Source: Mansonella perstans (lineage: Eukaryota; Nematoda; Chromadorea; Rhabditida; Onchocercidae). From it: a stretch of DNA of 64,000 nt. The DNA lies in contig JBAMDO010000177.1 in assembly GCA_037074765.1 (NCBI GenBank), positions 54,706 to 118,705 on the forward strand, written 5' to 3'. Below, in pieces: positions 14,572 to 26,715 of the stretch (position 1 is its first letter; every line of letters starts with the position of its first letter). Under the pieces are notes generated by a model that saw only the letters and a program-made list of their open reading frames with translations, searched no databases and was not told the origin of the DNA. Made by a program: the position numbers and the translations under genes.

Positions 14572-17500
14572 GCAGCAACAACAGCAGCAACAACAGCAGC
14601 AGCAGCAACAGCAACAACAACAACAACAACAACATCAATCGGTTATAATGAATTCATCACGAGTGGTCGGTGAGCCAACATCCTCGTCGTTTGCATCCAT
14701 TGCTGATCTTCATGGTATCACGGAATGTTGTGCATCAAGTATGTGTATACTTATTCCTTCATTATTCCTTGATTTTTAATTTTTAAATTTTTTTTAAAAT
14801 TTTCGAAAGTTTTTAAATCTTAAAACTACTTTTTTTTATTTGAACAATTTTAATAATCATAATCAAATATAGTTTATATATTGTATAAAATATTACTACG
14901 ATTAATTAAAACTATTATATTATAAATGACAATGCAAAAAAAAATAAAAAATTAAATAAATAGATAAATACAGTGAACAAATAATACAATAATCAGTAAT
15001 ACAGTAAACTTAAATTAAATATAATACAATATGTAAAAGAATAATTGAGCTTTCAGTAATTAGTAGAATGAATGGTTATTGAATTATAGTAATAGTGTGT
15101 AAGAAGTAAGAAAAAACTATTCGATCATTTAATATTATTAGCATTTTTATGATAGTAAAATTGTATCTCTTCAATAATCACTATGTTCAGTATAGCAAGA
15201 GATATCTAAAATTAGTAAAAAGTAATTAATTAATGATGGTGCTGTGTAGGAATGAAGAAAGAGTATTTAATTTTTGGGCAATAAATTTCTCCATTTGAAA
15301 TTTTAATTAATATAAAAGGATTGTTATATATATATTTGTGTTAGGTTCACCAATCATACCATTCACACCGAAGAGATTGATAAATGATGATCATCGTGAT
15401 GAAATGAAGGAAATGAATGAATATAACGTACAAAAACGGATCAAAAGACCGATGAATGCTTTTATGGTTTGTTCTTATTAAAAGCTCCACGTTATTGTAA
15501 GTAAATTTTTACGTGAAATCTCCGTACGTTTCAAAGTTATTCTTTCTTACTTTCTTCCGAGAAAATAGTGAGAAAAAAAAAAGTGAAAGAAAAGAAATGT
15601 GACGACATACATACGATAAATAATGAATGAATAAGTAAAGCGTAAATAAATGGAAGTATTAATTAAAATGTAAATAAATATGATAATTATGCCATAAGTA
15701 TAGTAATTATATAATTCTTTAGATAACTATAGTAATTACATAATTCTTTGGATAAGTATGATAATTACATAATTGTTTAATTAGTTAATTTTGTAAAAAT
15801 GATATGTCTCTGAATAATAATAGTAATAATAATAATGATCATTATTTAATTCTTTCTCTTATATTTAATACTTCCAAATTCTTAGTAGTAATAACAATGG
15901 TAGCAATAATAATAATAATAATGATGCAAAAAAAAAGACAGCTTTTATTAATTATTTTTGCAATTGCATAATTTATCATAATTTTTCGATTTAAAGGTAT
16001 GGTCACAAATGCGCCGTGCACAGATTGCTAGCACAGATGTAAAAATGCATAATTCACAGATTAGCAAAGAATTGGGCGCCGAATGGCGAGAAATGAGTGT
16101 TGAAGAGAAAGCGCCATATGTTAAACGGGTTTCGTTACCATTTCGTCCTTTTCAATATTTTTGAATTAAATTGACTTTAAATTGAAAACTAAACTTCCAT
16201 CAAACTATCTCATTCTCTTTTTTTTTAAATTAAAATTTTTTTTAAAAAAATTTTTTCTATTTTTTTCATTACCATTTTTATCATTATTTTTGTTTGCTTT
16301 ATTTGTTTTGTTTTGTTTTAATTTTTAATTTTTTGACTTTTTATTTAGGCTAAAGAATTACGGGAAGAATTAATGCGTCGTCATCCAAATTATGTTTATC
16401 GTCCAAAACGTCGATCACATGGTACAGCGAAAAATTTGTTATCCGCTAAATCATGTGCATTATTGTCAACAGCAGCAGCTGGTCGTCCGACAATACCGCC
16501 ATCATCATCATCATCGTCATCGTCATCATCATCATCTTTTGAACAAAGGTATCATTTTGTTCACCTTACCTTATTTTAGCTTTTTTTTCTGTTTCATTAA
16601 ATTTTAAAAGTATTTTACCATACGTTAATTATCATTATCCATATCGTTTAGTCTAGCCGAATTTGTAAAATAATTAAAATCAAGTATCTCAGAATTACTT
16701 TTATTGCTTGCAATATTATGGAATTCTTGCTTTTCGAATATTCTTTTTTTATTTTACTGCTATAATAAAAGAAAAAAAATGCCATAATATTATGAATATA
16801 ATTGATTAAATTAATTAGTTCAAAAATTGGTCAAAATCGATTGCACTGATATCATTCATTTTAATCAAATTAGTGGAGTGGATTTATAATAAGCCATTTT
16901 AATTTTAATTTGCAGTTTCTTCTTTTATTCCTTTTTTCTTTATTCATTTCTCTCTTAACTACTTTTTTTCAAATTTAAATTCAATAATTATATTAATTAT
17001 CTTTGGGTGGATTTAATACGATGCATGTGTAATAGAATGTCGAATCAAATGTCGAAAAATGTTATAATGATATGTTTAAGAAAATTTTTTACTACTATAA
17101 CGGAAATTTTACCAATTAAATTGTAATTTAAGTATTTTCAGTTTAATTTAAAACTGAATGATTTTGAATTTGCTTTTTATTTCTTGATTATATATATTAT
17201 CAATTATCATTATGACATTATCAGTTATAATAATGATTATTTGTTTTTCTCGAAAATGCTAATGAATTATTTATTTTTTGCAGATCGCATTTATCATCAT
17301 TTACAAATGCTCATGATATTAGACGATTTTTCCTAGCTCGGGTAATGCAAGAACAACAAAACAATATGTTATTAGCGGCATATCGTAATCATCTACTTGC
17401 AGCTGCTGCTACTACATCATTGAAAGATTCGGCTAATTTGGATCTGGTTGATCAAGAGGTAGTAAAATGAATCCGTACATAATATTTTTTTACTTTTTAA

Positions 17501-17995
17501 TTTTTTTTTTCTCATATGCATAACTAAATTTGATTTTATGAATTTATATCAAATGAATTAATCATTAATTAATAAATTAATTCAGTAATTTATTTACTGA
17601 TATTTTTTCTGCTGCACTACCTGCAAAACTTATTTATTTTGTGAATTTATTATCAACCAAATTTAACTGAAGTTGACAGAGGGAGTGAATTTTTATATTT
17701 GTCAAAATTATATTTGATGAGTATGTTTAATTGATAATTAGTATAATTTTAGCAGAAGTGATGTATTTCATTTAGTTTATTTGTTAAATTTTGTTGTAGA
17801 AAAAAAACTTTTTTTTTGACATTTCAGAAATTACAATCAACAATGGGAAATTTTACAACGGGTAATGCTGCGGGCACTGTACCAGTGGTTGCCGAACAAT
17901 TTAATCCTATTTCATCATTGTCCATGTTACAATCACCATATAATCCGATCACTCCTTTACTTGGCTCACAGTTTAATCCATTTCTATTTAGCTAA
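14369..17995 (+). CDS. SOX-family HMG-box transcription factor, six exons
   Basis: Likely sequence-specific nuclear DNA-binding regulator. Exons: 14369-14738, 15345-15466, 15997-16128, 16349-16548, 17284-17458, 17828-17995. All have GT-AG introns and continuous phase, giving a 388-residue protein ending FNPFLFS. The HMG box lies at about residues 155-230: it begins RIKRPMNAFMVWSQMRRAQI, has KMHNSQISKELGAEW in the middle and ends YVYRPKRR. RPMNAFMVW is the SOX hallmark. Introns cut the box between the M and V of NAFMVW and again before AKELREEL. A 49-Gln run (residues 40-88) precedes the box and a serine run follows it. The ATG comes straight after TTTAG, so this exon may be trans-spliced or have an upstream 5' exon. 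The box is too divergent for me to assign a SOX group. Confidence 0.9.
14486..14632 (+). repeat. In-frame CAA/CAG repeat coding for 49 glutamines
   Basis: The first 28 codons are uninterrupted CAA; the remaining 21 mix CAG and CAA. The tract is inside the first SOX coding exon, between SRLSSQQLE and HQSVIMNSS. The pure CAA part is the portion most likely to vary in length between individuals. Confidence 0.95.
15437..16414 (+). other. HMG-box DNA-binding domain of the SOX gene (three exons)
   Basis: The domain is assembled from the end of exon 2 (RIKRPMNAFM), all of exon 3 (44 codons, starting VWSQMRRAQI) and the start of exon 4 (AKELREELMRRHPNYVYRP). Both introns within the domain are phase 0. 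Residues typical of SOX boxes are present: the N-terminal basic RxKRPMNAFMVW, the central HNSxISKxLGAEW and the C-terminal RHPxYxYRPKR. Confidence 0.9.
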
Positions 17996-18330
17996 TTAAT
18001 TTCTTCCTCAACTAACAGGGTATTTAAGTTTAACCTCGTAATTAATTGTAAAGTTAAAAAGGAAAATGGAGAAAAAAAAGTTGGCTTGTTTAGTACAATT
18101 GTTAATGATCAAGCGGTCAAGTGTATTTGTTTGTAGGTATGCTTTATATTTTTATCTGTTTGTTTAATTTTTTTTTCTTTAACATAGCATATTTTCTTTT
18201 TTTTCATTTACAATATGGTAAATTAAGATTAGCATTATTTAATTGATAATAATATTTTTTTATGGATGTTATATTAAATGAAATATTTGATATTACTTTG
18301 TTGCTTTTTAATTAATTAATTTTTTTTTTT

Positions 18331-18345
18331 AATAAATGAATAAAA
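18331..18345 (+). terminator. Candidate polyadenylation signals of the SOX gene
   Basis: Two overlapping AATAAA-type hexamers lie about 336 nt after the SOX stop codon. Other AATAAA hexamers occur near 18799, so the cleavage site in use is unknown. Confidence 0.35.
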
Positions 18346-19307
18346 CTTATAAAATTAGATGTAATCGCAATAATTGTAACAATTAAAAGATTTGCAAATA
18401 CAAAAGCATACGTGACATATGTTTGCGTACGTACACGTATTTACATGGAAAAATACACTTGACCAGTTAACATCTTTTGCTCCGTCTACATTTATGATGT
18501 TTCTTATATATTTATGCGAATATTTCCACAATTATATCACAACGTATGTTAGAAATTAAACGATTCAATGATAACAATAAAAAAATGTTATATATTTTTA
18601 AATTAGCATTATATCAATTATCATTAAAATATATCAATTAAATGAAAATTTTCCTTCCTTTGTTTTTCTTGCTTCTAAAATAAGATGGTTTTTTTTTTGG
18701 CGCTATGAGAACACTGATTTTGCATGACACTCGTAAGGACACTTACGTGAGGACATTTATTTAAAAATACTTTATAATTAATATAAGAGCGCAGTGTTTA
18801 AAATAAAGTAAAAATAAAATCCTTCTGTTTTAATTTTGTACAAAAACAATTAATTGTTTTTTTTTTTTCTAGCTTGCTAACAAAATAATCAACTAAGAAA
18901 GAGTATGGTATTATTTCAACGCATAATCAGAAAAATGAAATACAAAATTAAAATGATTAATTTAACTGATATAGGATAATAAATAATCGTGTATGTTTTT
19001 TGTTTTACTTGAAATTTCTGACAATTATTTATAATTTTTGCTGAATTTCTTCTAGTGTTTCTCACATTGCTAATACTTCCTATTGTTTTTGATGAATTCT
19101 ACTAATTAATTATCAAAATATAAACGATATGAATTTGTTGCGTACTCATTGCCAATACGCACTTACTGTAAAAGAAAAATCACTGCAAAGGTACGATGCA
19201 TGTTATTCGTTGATATTTCGATGTATTTCACTACACACTGATGGACAATAAAGTATGAAAAGTTTTTTGAATATGACAATAATATAAATGTTGTCGTAAT
19301 TTTAAAT

Positions 19308-19313
19308 TTTATT
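19308..19313 (-). terminator. Candidate polyadenylation signal of the minus-strand gene
   Basis: AATAAA on the minus strand, 44 nt downstream of the TAA stop at 19359-19357. The spacing fits a short 3' UTR. Confidence 0.45.
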
Positions 19314-19356
19314 AAATCAAAATTTTAAAAAATTTCGATTTGATTATTTCTATTTG

Positions 19357-21197
19357 TTATTGTTGTTGGATGATAATTTCCGTATCAGCAAAAGGATTTA
19401 ATTGAATATGATTTTTACCACAACAGTAAGCAATCATTTCATCTGTGATAATCACCTAGAAAATTTATCAAACAATTAATTTCTGGTATGATTAATTTTA
19501 AATTTGTAGCGAATCATACGGGAAGAAATAGTTCTTTTTGATTTTTAATAAATCATTTGTAAACAATTATGTTATTTAAAATGATTTTCTTTTATCAGAT
19601 TGATAGGGCGAAAAATTCATTCAAAGAGTTTTTTCTGAATTAATTACAAAATATTAATTAGAAAGATATATCTGTAATAGATATGAACAGGGGAAGTTGT
19701 TGAATTAAAGTATGATGATTTTTTTTTTTTTTTTTTTTATTTAGCAATTTGATTCTTATGACAAAAAGTTTCATTTACATTTATTGTTTTTTAATTAGAT
19801 TATTTATATCGCATATACCTGTATCACATCGTGAAATTGCTCTTTCACATCGGCACAATGGATGACAATAATTTCTGATTTTGGAATTTCGAATTGTCCA
19901 TTCGTAATTTTCATATATCTTTTTCGGTTTCCTTTATTAGTTATTCGGCAACCTCCACCGAGATATAATTGCACTCTTTTACCCTATGGAAAAGGCTAAT
20001 AACTTCTAGGTAAATATTAATGGTATAAATCATGCAATACAGTATGCTGACAAGAAAATTGATTGGTATTTTGATAATAATAAGATAGGGGATCAAATTT
20101 TATTAGCATTTTGTTTTGGTAAAAATATAACGAATGTGCTTTATATAGGATATATAACGGATGATATTACAAATTTTGATATTGCTTATTAGAATGATAA
20201 TTTAATAAAATTATCATTAAAGGGCTAAGTTGGGCTAAAATAAGAAAGGCATATGAAGATTAGAAAGAATGATTTCTTTCTGGATAGATTTCTGTTAGGA
20301 TAATTTTTAAGATTAATAATTATTATAGGAAATTTGTTAATATTAAAAAAATTCTTAATTACTTTTTTTTAGTGGGCCGATATTTTTGTTTTGTTTATTA
20401 TCGATTAATTAAATTTTTGAGTTTAAAATTTCAAGATTAAAATTTAAATTAAAAATTTTTCATAGATAATCCATCTGGAATAATAACTGCATCGAAAAGT
20501 TATTCATATAAAATTGTTCAAGAAAATTACAAGATCGATTCTCATCAAAAATTTAAAACTTTCTTATTACTTTTTTTTCCAGCAAATATTTTTGCCTGTA
20601 TATTTACTAATTAAATTGAGATTTTAAAAAATTTGAATTTGAAAATTAAATTAAGAAATTTTTTTTCAAATAGTCAAGTCAGTCACATCGACAATAATGT
20701 TTGCATTCAATGGAATAAAAATGGGTAAGGAAGATTGCGCGATAATTGATGTTTGATGTTTAAATGTAGTAAAGAGCAGTGGTGTTGCTTCTCGAACTAT
20801 CTGAAATTTTTAAAAATTTTATATATTTTAATTTGAAATTTAAAGCTTACGAAAATGAACAAGTTACTGAAAATTAGAAAAAAAAAGGAAGGTTCAAAGT
20901 AACACAAATCAATCAAATAGTTTTTCCGAGAAATGCGCATTTTTTTTTTTTCATTAATTATTGCTGAAAAAATTTTTAAATGAGTGAGAGAAATAATAAT
21001 TCACATTACTGATTAACTATTAAATAGCATTACTGATTATTGATTGACTATTTAAATATGACCTGAAATGCATAGCGATCAGTTTTCTTATTTCTCTTGC
21101 CGTAAAACCATATTGATATAGGACCTTCCGATAAAACTTCATATGAGCATTTATTTGGAATAACGGGACACTTTAACAGTTTCAAATTTTGGCTCAT
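19357..21197 (-). CDS. Unrecognised four-exon gene, about 170 residues
   Basis: I do not recognise the family. On the minus strand four exons join in phase 0 with GT-AG borders: 21197-21063 (start MSQNLKLLKCPVIPNKCSYE), 20800-20687 (start IVREATPLLFTTFKH), 19983-19819 (start GKRVQLYLGGGCRITNKGNR) and 19455-19357 (start VIITDEMIAYCCGKNHI, end QQQ-stop). Acceptors read TTTCTACAG, ATTTCAG, CCATAG and TTCTAG. The product is soluble-looking, with several cysteines and no clear membrane segment from this start. The first exon begins just after TTTCTACAG at 21210, so a trans-spliced leader or an upstream exon is possible. It is convergent with the SOX gene and an AATAAA follows the stop. The donor of the second exon is the least certain join: an alternative in-phase GT lies 6 nt earlier. 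Confidence 0.62.
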
Positions 21198-22251
21198 TCT
21201 AGGAAGCGTCCTGTAGAAAGAAATTCGCTTCCAGTTATTATTAGTTTTTTTTTTTTTTTTTTTACTATCAGTTATTTGTTCCTAATAAAAGCTATTAGCT
21301 TCACATTACATTGCGTTATTATTGTTTTTATTGATAGTTATCAGTTATTAGCTTCATGTTAATGTTACATTGCTATTAATTTTGCTGGTACAAAAAAGTA
21401 TCGTTTACATGTGGACATCAAATAGATCCTCTGTCAATTATTACTGCATATCAAACAAATCCTTTGACAATTCTCAATAAAGATCAAACAAATCCTGTGA
21501 CAATTATCAACTAAATCGAATCGAGCCTTCGTTATCGTACTTAAGCCAATAATTATCCCAGCAATCGTTCAGATTTAATTTACGATCATTTAATAGCTAA
21601 TCTATGCTACTTGAACAGATAATCGAAAACCACCTTTTATTGAAAAATACTTGAATATCTCTCTTCAAATATCCCAATGATTGATGTCAGCAGACCGATA
21701 AACTTCCTTACAGTCATTAAAAATGAAATAGCGAAGTATTGAAAGAACATTAAAATGCCCAATTTAATAGCTTTCAATACAATATTTTAATATAAACCGT
21801 TATTATATTGCTTTAAATACTATTTAATACTTTAAAATCCCTGCTAATTAATGCGTATTATTATATATTATTATTATTATTATATTATTATATTATTGTT
21901 ATTATTATCACTGTTATCATCATTATCATTATTTTCATTTATTATTACTTTTATCATTAGCAATATTATTATTATTTAATTGTATAAAATTATTACTAAT
22001 TATTACTACAACTAATATTGCTAAAGCGACAATTAGCAAAAGGAGCGATCTGAAATTACCAGTGATTCTATGTGAATGATTCACTGCTGGAAAATATCGA
22101 ACAAATATATGTATAAATGAAGCATTATACAAGGGACACCGTATATACACAGCCGCGGTGCATTATCACTAACTAAACTGCACTGTATGATACTTTAAAA
22201 TATCATATAAACTACAGCACATTCAACCCAAGTGTCAAATATGCATATAAG

Positions 22252-22490
22252 CATAGCTTTAGTTCAATTATTTCAATTAAATAATGCATGAAATATATGC
22301 AATCTGTATATACTGTATAAACCATACAGTAACCGCAGGTGACTGTAATCTTGCAAAGCATATAGTATAGCTGTATCCAAAATCCAAGTATAGCTGTAGT
22401 TCAATTACTTCAAATTAAATTATTGCGTGAAATATATGTCAGCCTGTACATATTGTATAAATCATAAGTATCCACAGATGACCGTAACTT
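22252..22490. repeat. Diverged direct repeat, two units of about 100 bp
   Basis: The segments beginning near 22252 and 22389 both run AGCT(T/G)TAGTTCAATTA, then a GTGAAATATATG-like block, a CTGTATATA/CTGTACATA block and a GTGACTGTAA/ATGACCGTAA block. The offset is about 137 bp. No coding potential is seen. Confidence 0.7.
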
Positions 22491-23722
22491 TTTCAGCTAA
22501 ATTATACTTTCATATCTGTTCCTAAATGTTCTTCTAAAAGAAAACAAAATTTCACAATGAACTGAACATTCTTTTCTTACCTTTTACACTTTATAAAATA
22601 TTGCAAAAAAAAAAGTGTTAAAAAAGAAGTTATTAAATTTAAAAATTTAATAGAGTAGAATAGTTGCTGCTAGGAATTATAAAAGATTTACTATTGTTAA
22701 TAAAATTAAAATCAAAAAGTTTTGAAAAAACAGATGTTGTAATTTAAAATATCAAAAAATTGTAATAAAATGATTTGATTGGTTTCGGAAAAAAAAATTG
22801 ACTCCTTTATTAAAATTACATTTTGAAACTTTGAAATTCCTTCCCATCGATTTTTAAGAGTTTTTTATTCTTTTTTTTTTTGGTGATTGAAATAATTTCG
22901 GCTGAAATGAAGTAGAAAGAAAACAGCGAATAGCAATCAGCTGTCGATAGATAAATGCAGCTTGCATTATGCAAGCGAAAAAAATTTTTGCAAACACCGA
23001 TAAATTTGTAATGTTTCCAAATTTACACAAAAATTAGCAAATAGTTTCAAAATAAAATTTCAATAGCACATTTGATAAATGTTTAAAATATAAGAAATTT
23101 TTTTTATATTTATGAGAAGAAAAAATAAAAGCAATAAAAAAATTTCATATTAATGCAGTTTACGAAAGTAATTAATTAATTAATTACTTGACTTGTCTAT
23201 TCATTTAAAAAGTAATTGCTAACAAACTTAATAATTTTTTGTTCAAATAATAATTTTTATTTAATATTTGGAAATTTAAACAAACTTAACAAAGGCGAAA
23301 AACGAAAAAGAAATTCTCACATTTTATTTTCCTTCACCAACACCAATACATCTATTCATTTCATAATCAGTGCTCATTCCTGAAAAAAAAATAATTCAAG
23401 TAAAAAAAAAAAAAAAACAAAATATGAGCACATTATTTTAAAAATATTTGAAATGAATAAAAATGAAATCAAAAAAAAAATTCTCTACAAAAAGCTTACC
23501 TCCCATTTCTTTTTTAAAAAAGACTGAGTAAAGCATTATCGTTAATGGACTGAATTTTTTTTCCCGAAAAGTTAATTCATTTGCAAATGCAAAAAAAAAA
23601 TTTAAAGAAATTTGTTTAAATGAGAGGTCAGAAATGGGAAAAATGAAAGAATGGAAAAATTCCAAGGACATTGAAAAAATTACGTACATATGCATATACA
23701 TATATATATATATATATGTATG

Positions 23723-23758
<36 letters not shown>

Positions 23759-26534
23759 ATGTACACATGATACATGTATAATGTATTTAAAAGAAATTTG
23801 TTTAAATAGGAAGTCATTTGCTTAAATGAGGAGTCAAAAATAAGAGGTTATTTGTTTAAATGAGAGGTCAGACATATATCTATATAAATATATATATGTA
23901 CATTTATTTGTTTCCATTCATTTAGAATTAAGTAATTACTTCATTTAGTTAAGGACTTTCACAGCAATACTAGAAATTCAACAAAATTTTCTATAAAATC
24001 CATTTTTTAGCAAATTATTCTTTTTTCGAAAAATGAGCACATTATCATTTGAAATTGTGTTTGTGTTCGCTATCGATGCATTTGACAAATGACGGAATGA
24101 AATGATTGAAATAGAAACCGTTTTTTTAAATTTCAAACGAATTTGATCAAACACCTAGCAATGTATTTAACATTCAGCTTAAAAATAAATTATTTTGTTC
24201 ATTTATTAAAAAATTTTCAAAACAAAAAAATTGCACTGAAATACATCTAACTTTGATTGTTAAAATTTTTTAATTTTCTTTTTTGCATGATTTGATTGAT
24301 TGATAGAAAAATTCAATAAAAAAAAGAAAAAATTCCAATGAAGAGAATTATTTTTTTTTAATTAGAATTAAAATAATTTAAAACTTAAATTTTAATTAAA
24401 AACTAAGCTAATTCATTCAATTCAATTCAATTGGTCTCACAGTGACAGAAATGGTCTGTATAAGTGGTAAAATGATGAATCATTTCAGTTGTTTATAACT
24501 AAAATTGATTTTCAGCTTTGATTTCAATTTTGATTAAAAAAAAATAATTCGCTTTATTGAAATTTTTTCTTTTTTTTTATTGGATTTTTCTAACAATTTA
24601 TTAAATAAAGCGAGATTTGAGGATAAATATTTCGTTTGTAATGCATTGAACAACACGATACATTTAGAAGAATTAAAATAATTTAATACAAATTTAAATA
24701 TAATAAATTTTTCATAATTTACATTTATACATTTATTCGATAGCAAATTTAAAAAAAAAAAAAAAAAAGAAAAATGAAAATATTTTTCTTTTCAAATAGA
24801 AAAATAATTTATTAAATTAAATACTAAATTTCTTTTTATGAACAATTTAGCAGAGTTTATCATTCAAAGGCATTATAGAGTTAGCAGTATTTTATTAAAT
24901 TCAGTATTTATTAATCAATTATTTTGCAGAAATGAACATTTTGAATTTTAATCATTCGAATTTATTTAAAATAATTATGTTAAATATTTTATTGTGAAAT
25001 GCCAAAACAATTATACTTTGAGCGGTTTGATAAAAGTTTTTTTTCTTTTAGTTCGAAATGAACTATTCTTTCATAAATAATTTTTCTCTTGTAAAATCAT
25101 ACATTAAATAGAATTCTAATTTATAACTTTTTCAATATTGTATTGTTATGCGTTATAATGTATATATATATATTTTTTTTGAATTTCATTCATCTCAAAG
25201 TAATTAAATATTCGTGTAAGTACACAGATATTATTTATAATGAATGTTACGTATCAAGCAAGGTCAGCTGATTTATTATCTCATTTTCTTTTTTACATCA
25301 AACGTATTGGTCAAACTGGTCAAGGACGCCATTTGCCATATTATCTTATTTATCATGCTATGCAAATAAATAAATGAAATTATTGCTGAGTCGTAAATTG
25401 TATGTGAAAAAGTTTATATTATGGAATATGTTTTACAAATAAATTATTAAATAAATATATATATATAATTGTTCGTTACTGAAATCAGAAATAAATAAAT
25501 TCATTTCACACTTAATTAATTGATATATTTCATACTTAATCAGTTGATTTATTTGAATTCACTTGATTCAAATACATCGATTATATGAAAATTTTTGCAT
25601 AATTTTTCAAGTGCAGTAAAAAGTTTTAAATGCTAAAAACATTGTGCATATGTATATATATATTTGCTTGTACTGAAATACATGATTAATCAATTAATCA
25701 ATATATTAGTTTGTCCGAATTCATCCAAACTCAAATACATCAGTTATAATTAAATTTTGCATATTTAATTTTAGGCAAGATGTGCAAGATGGCAGTAAAG
25801 TTTTGTGTTTTAAAAGCTTCGTGATTATATTTAACATTCTGTTAAATATACGCAATGCATTGATATAACATGCATGATTGTTGAAAGCTTCAATGCGTTG
25901 ATTGGTTTTTTTTTCTAATATGTTTCCATTCAATTTCATTTTATCATAAATCATCATCATATTTTAGTATTTGATTCCCAACTCGCCGCCAATCATTATG
26001 GTATTTCAATATTTGATTTCATGTACATATAAATATTTTGAGTAAATTTACTATATTTTTTTCTTAATACATTATTTAAAAAATTTCATTGCTCAGTTTG
26101 CTGCAAGAAAAAATAAATGAATAAACTGTGGTTAAATTTAATTAAACAAATACTAATTTAATAATTGGATAAGAGAATACAAATTAAAATAATGAAAAAT
26201 GAAAATTAGAAATGAAATCATTTCGGCATTCTACTACAAACATCTATCATTTCATGTATAAGCAAATATATTGTTTAATTAAATTAAACCACAAGTTATT
26301 CATTTATTTTTGCCTGCGCTAAAATTCAACCAACAATTAAATTTTAAATTCAAACCAATTTAATTACTGATTCAAGCACCGATTTAATCAGATTTTTTTT
26401 TTTCGAAAATTTAACGCCATCCAATCACCAATCCCTTATTCATTTACTTTTTAATTGTTTATTTGTCTTTATGCATCCATCTGTTAACTTTTACTTTTTA
26501 CTTATTTACTATGCATTCATCCACCTATTATTTA

Positions 26535-26715
26535 TTTGCCATGCATCCACTCATTCATTGTTTTTAATTGTTTATTTGCTATGCATTCACTTGTTCATTT
26601 ATTTTTCAATTGTTTATTTGTTAAGCGTTCGCTTATTCATTTATTTTTTATTTGATTATTTGCCTTGCATTTACTTATTCGTTATTTTTTGAATTGCTTA
26701 TTTGCTATGCATTCG
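26535..26715. repeat. Degenerate tandem repeat of about 42 bp
   Basis: The motif TTTGCTATGCATTCACTT and its variants recurs at about 26535, 26575, 26617, 26658 and 26701, spaced 40-43 bp. Copies differ at many positions, so the array is old. A weaker continuation of TTTATTTGTT blocks runs to about 27300. Confidence 0.7.

Larger units (their letters stand above)
17996..19356. other. Intergenic stretch between two convergent genes (3' ends)
   Basis: No exon was found on either strand. It should hold the 3' UTR of the SOX gene and, near its right edge, the 3' UTR of the minus-strand gene. A small imperfect hairpin is visible around CTCGTAAGGACACTTACG at about 18729-18746. Confidence 0.6.

Noticed and set aside
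21935..22150. 71-codon minus-strand frame with a hydrophobic stretch (FRSLLLLIVALAILVVVIIS)
   Set aside because: Tempting as a first exon of the minus-strand gene, but no donor in the hydrophobic part leaves the two bases that the next exon (21210) needs; the rest is a TTA/TCA repeat translation.
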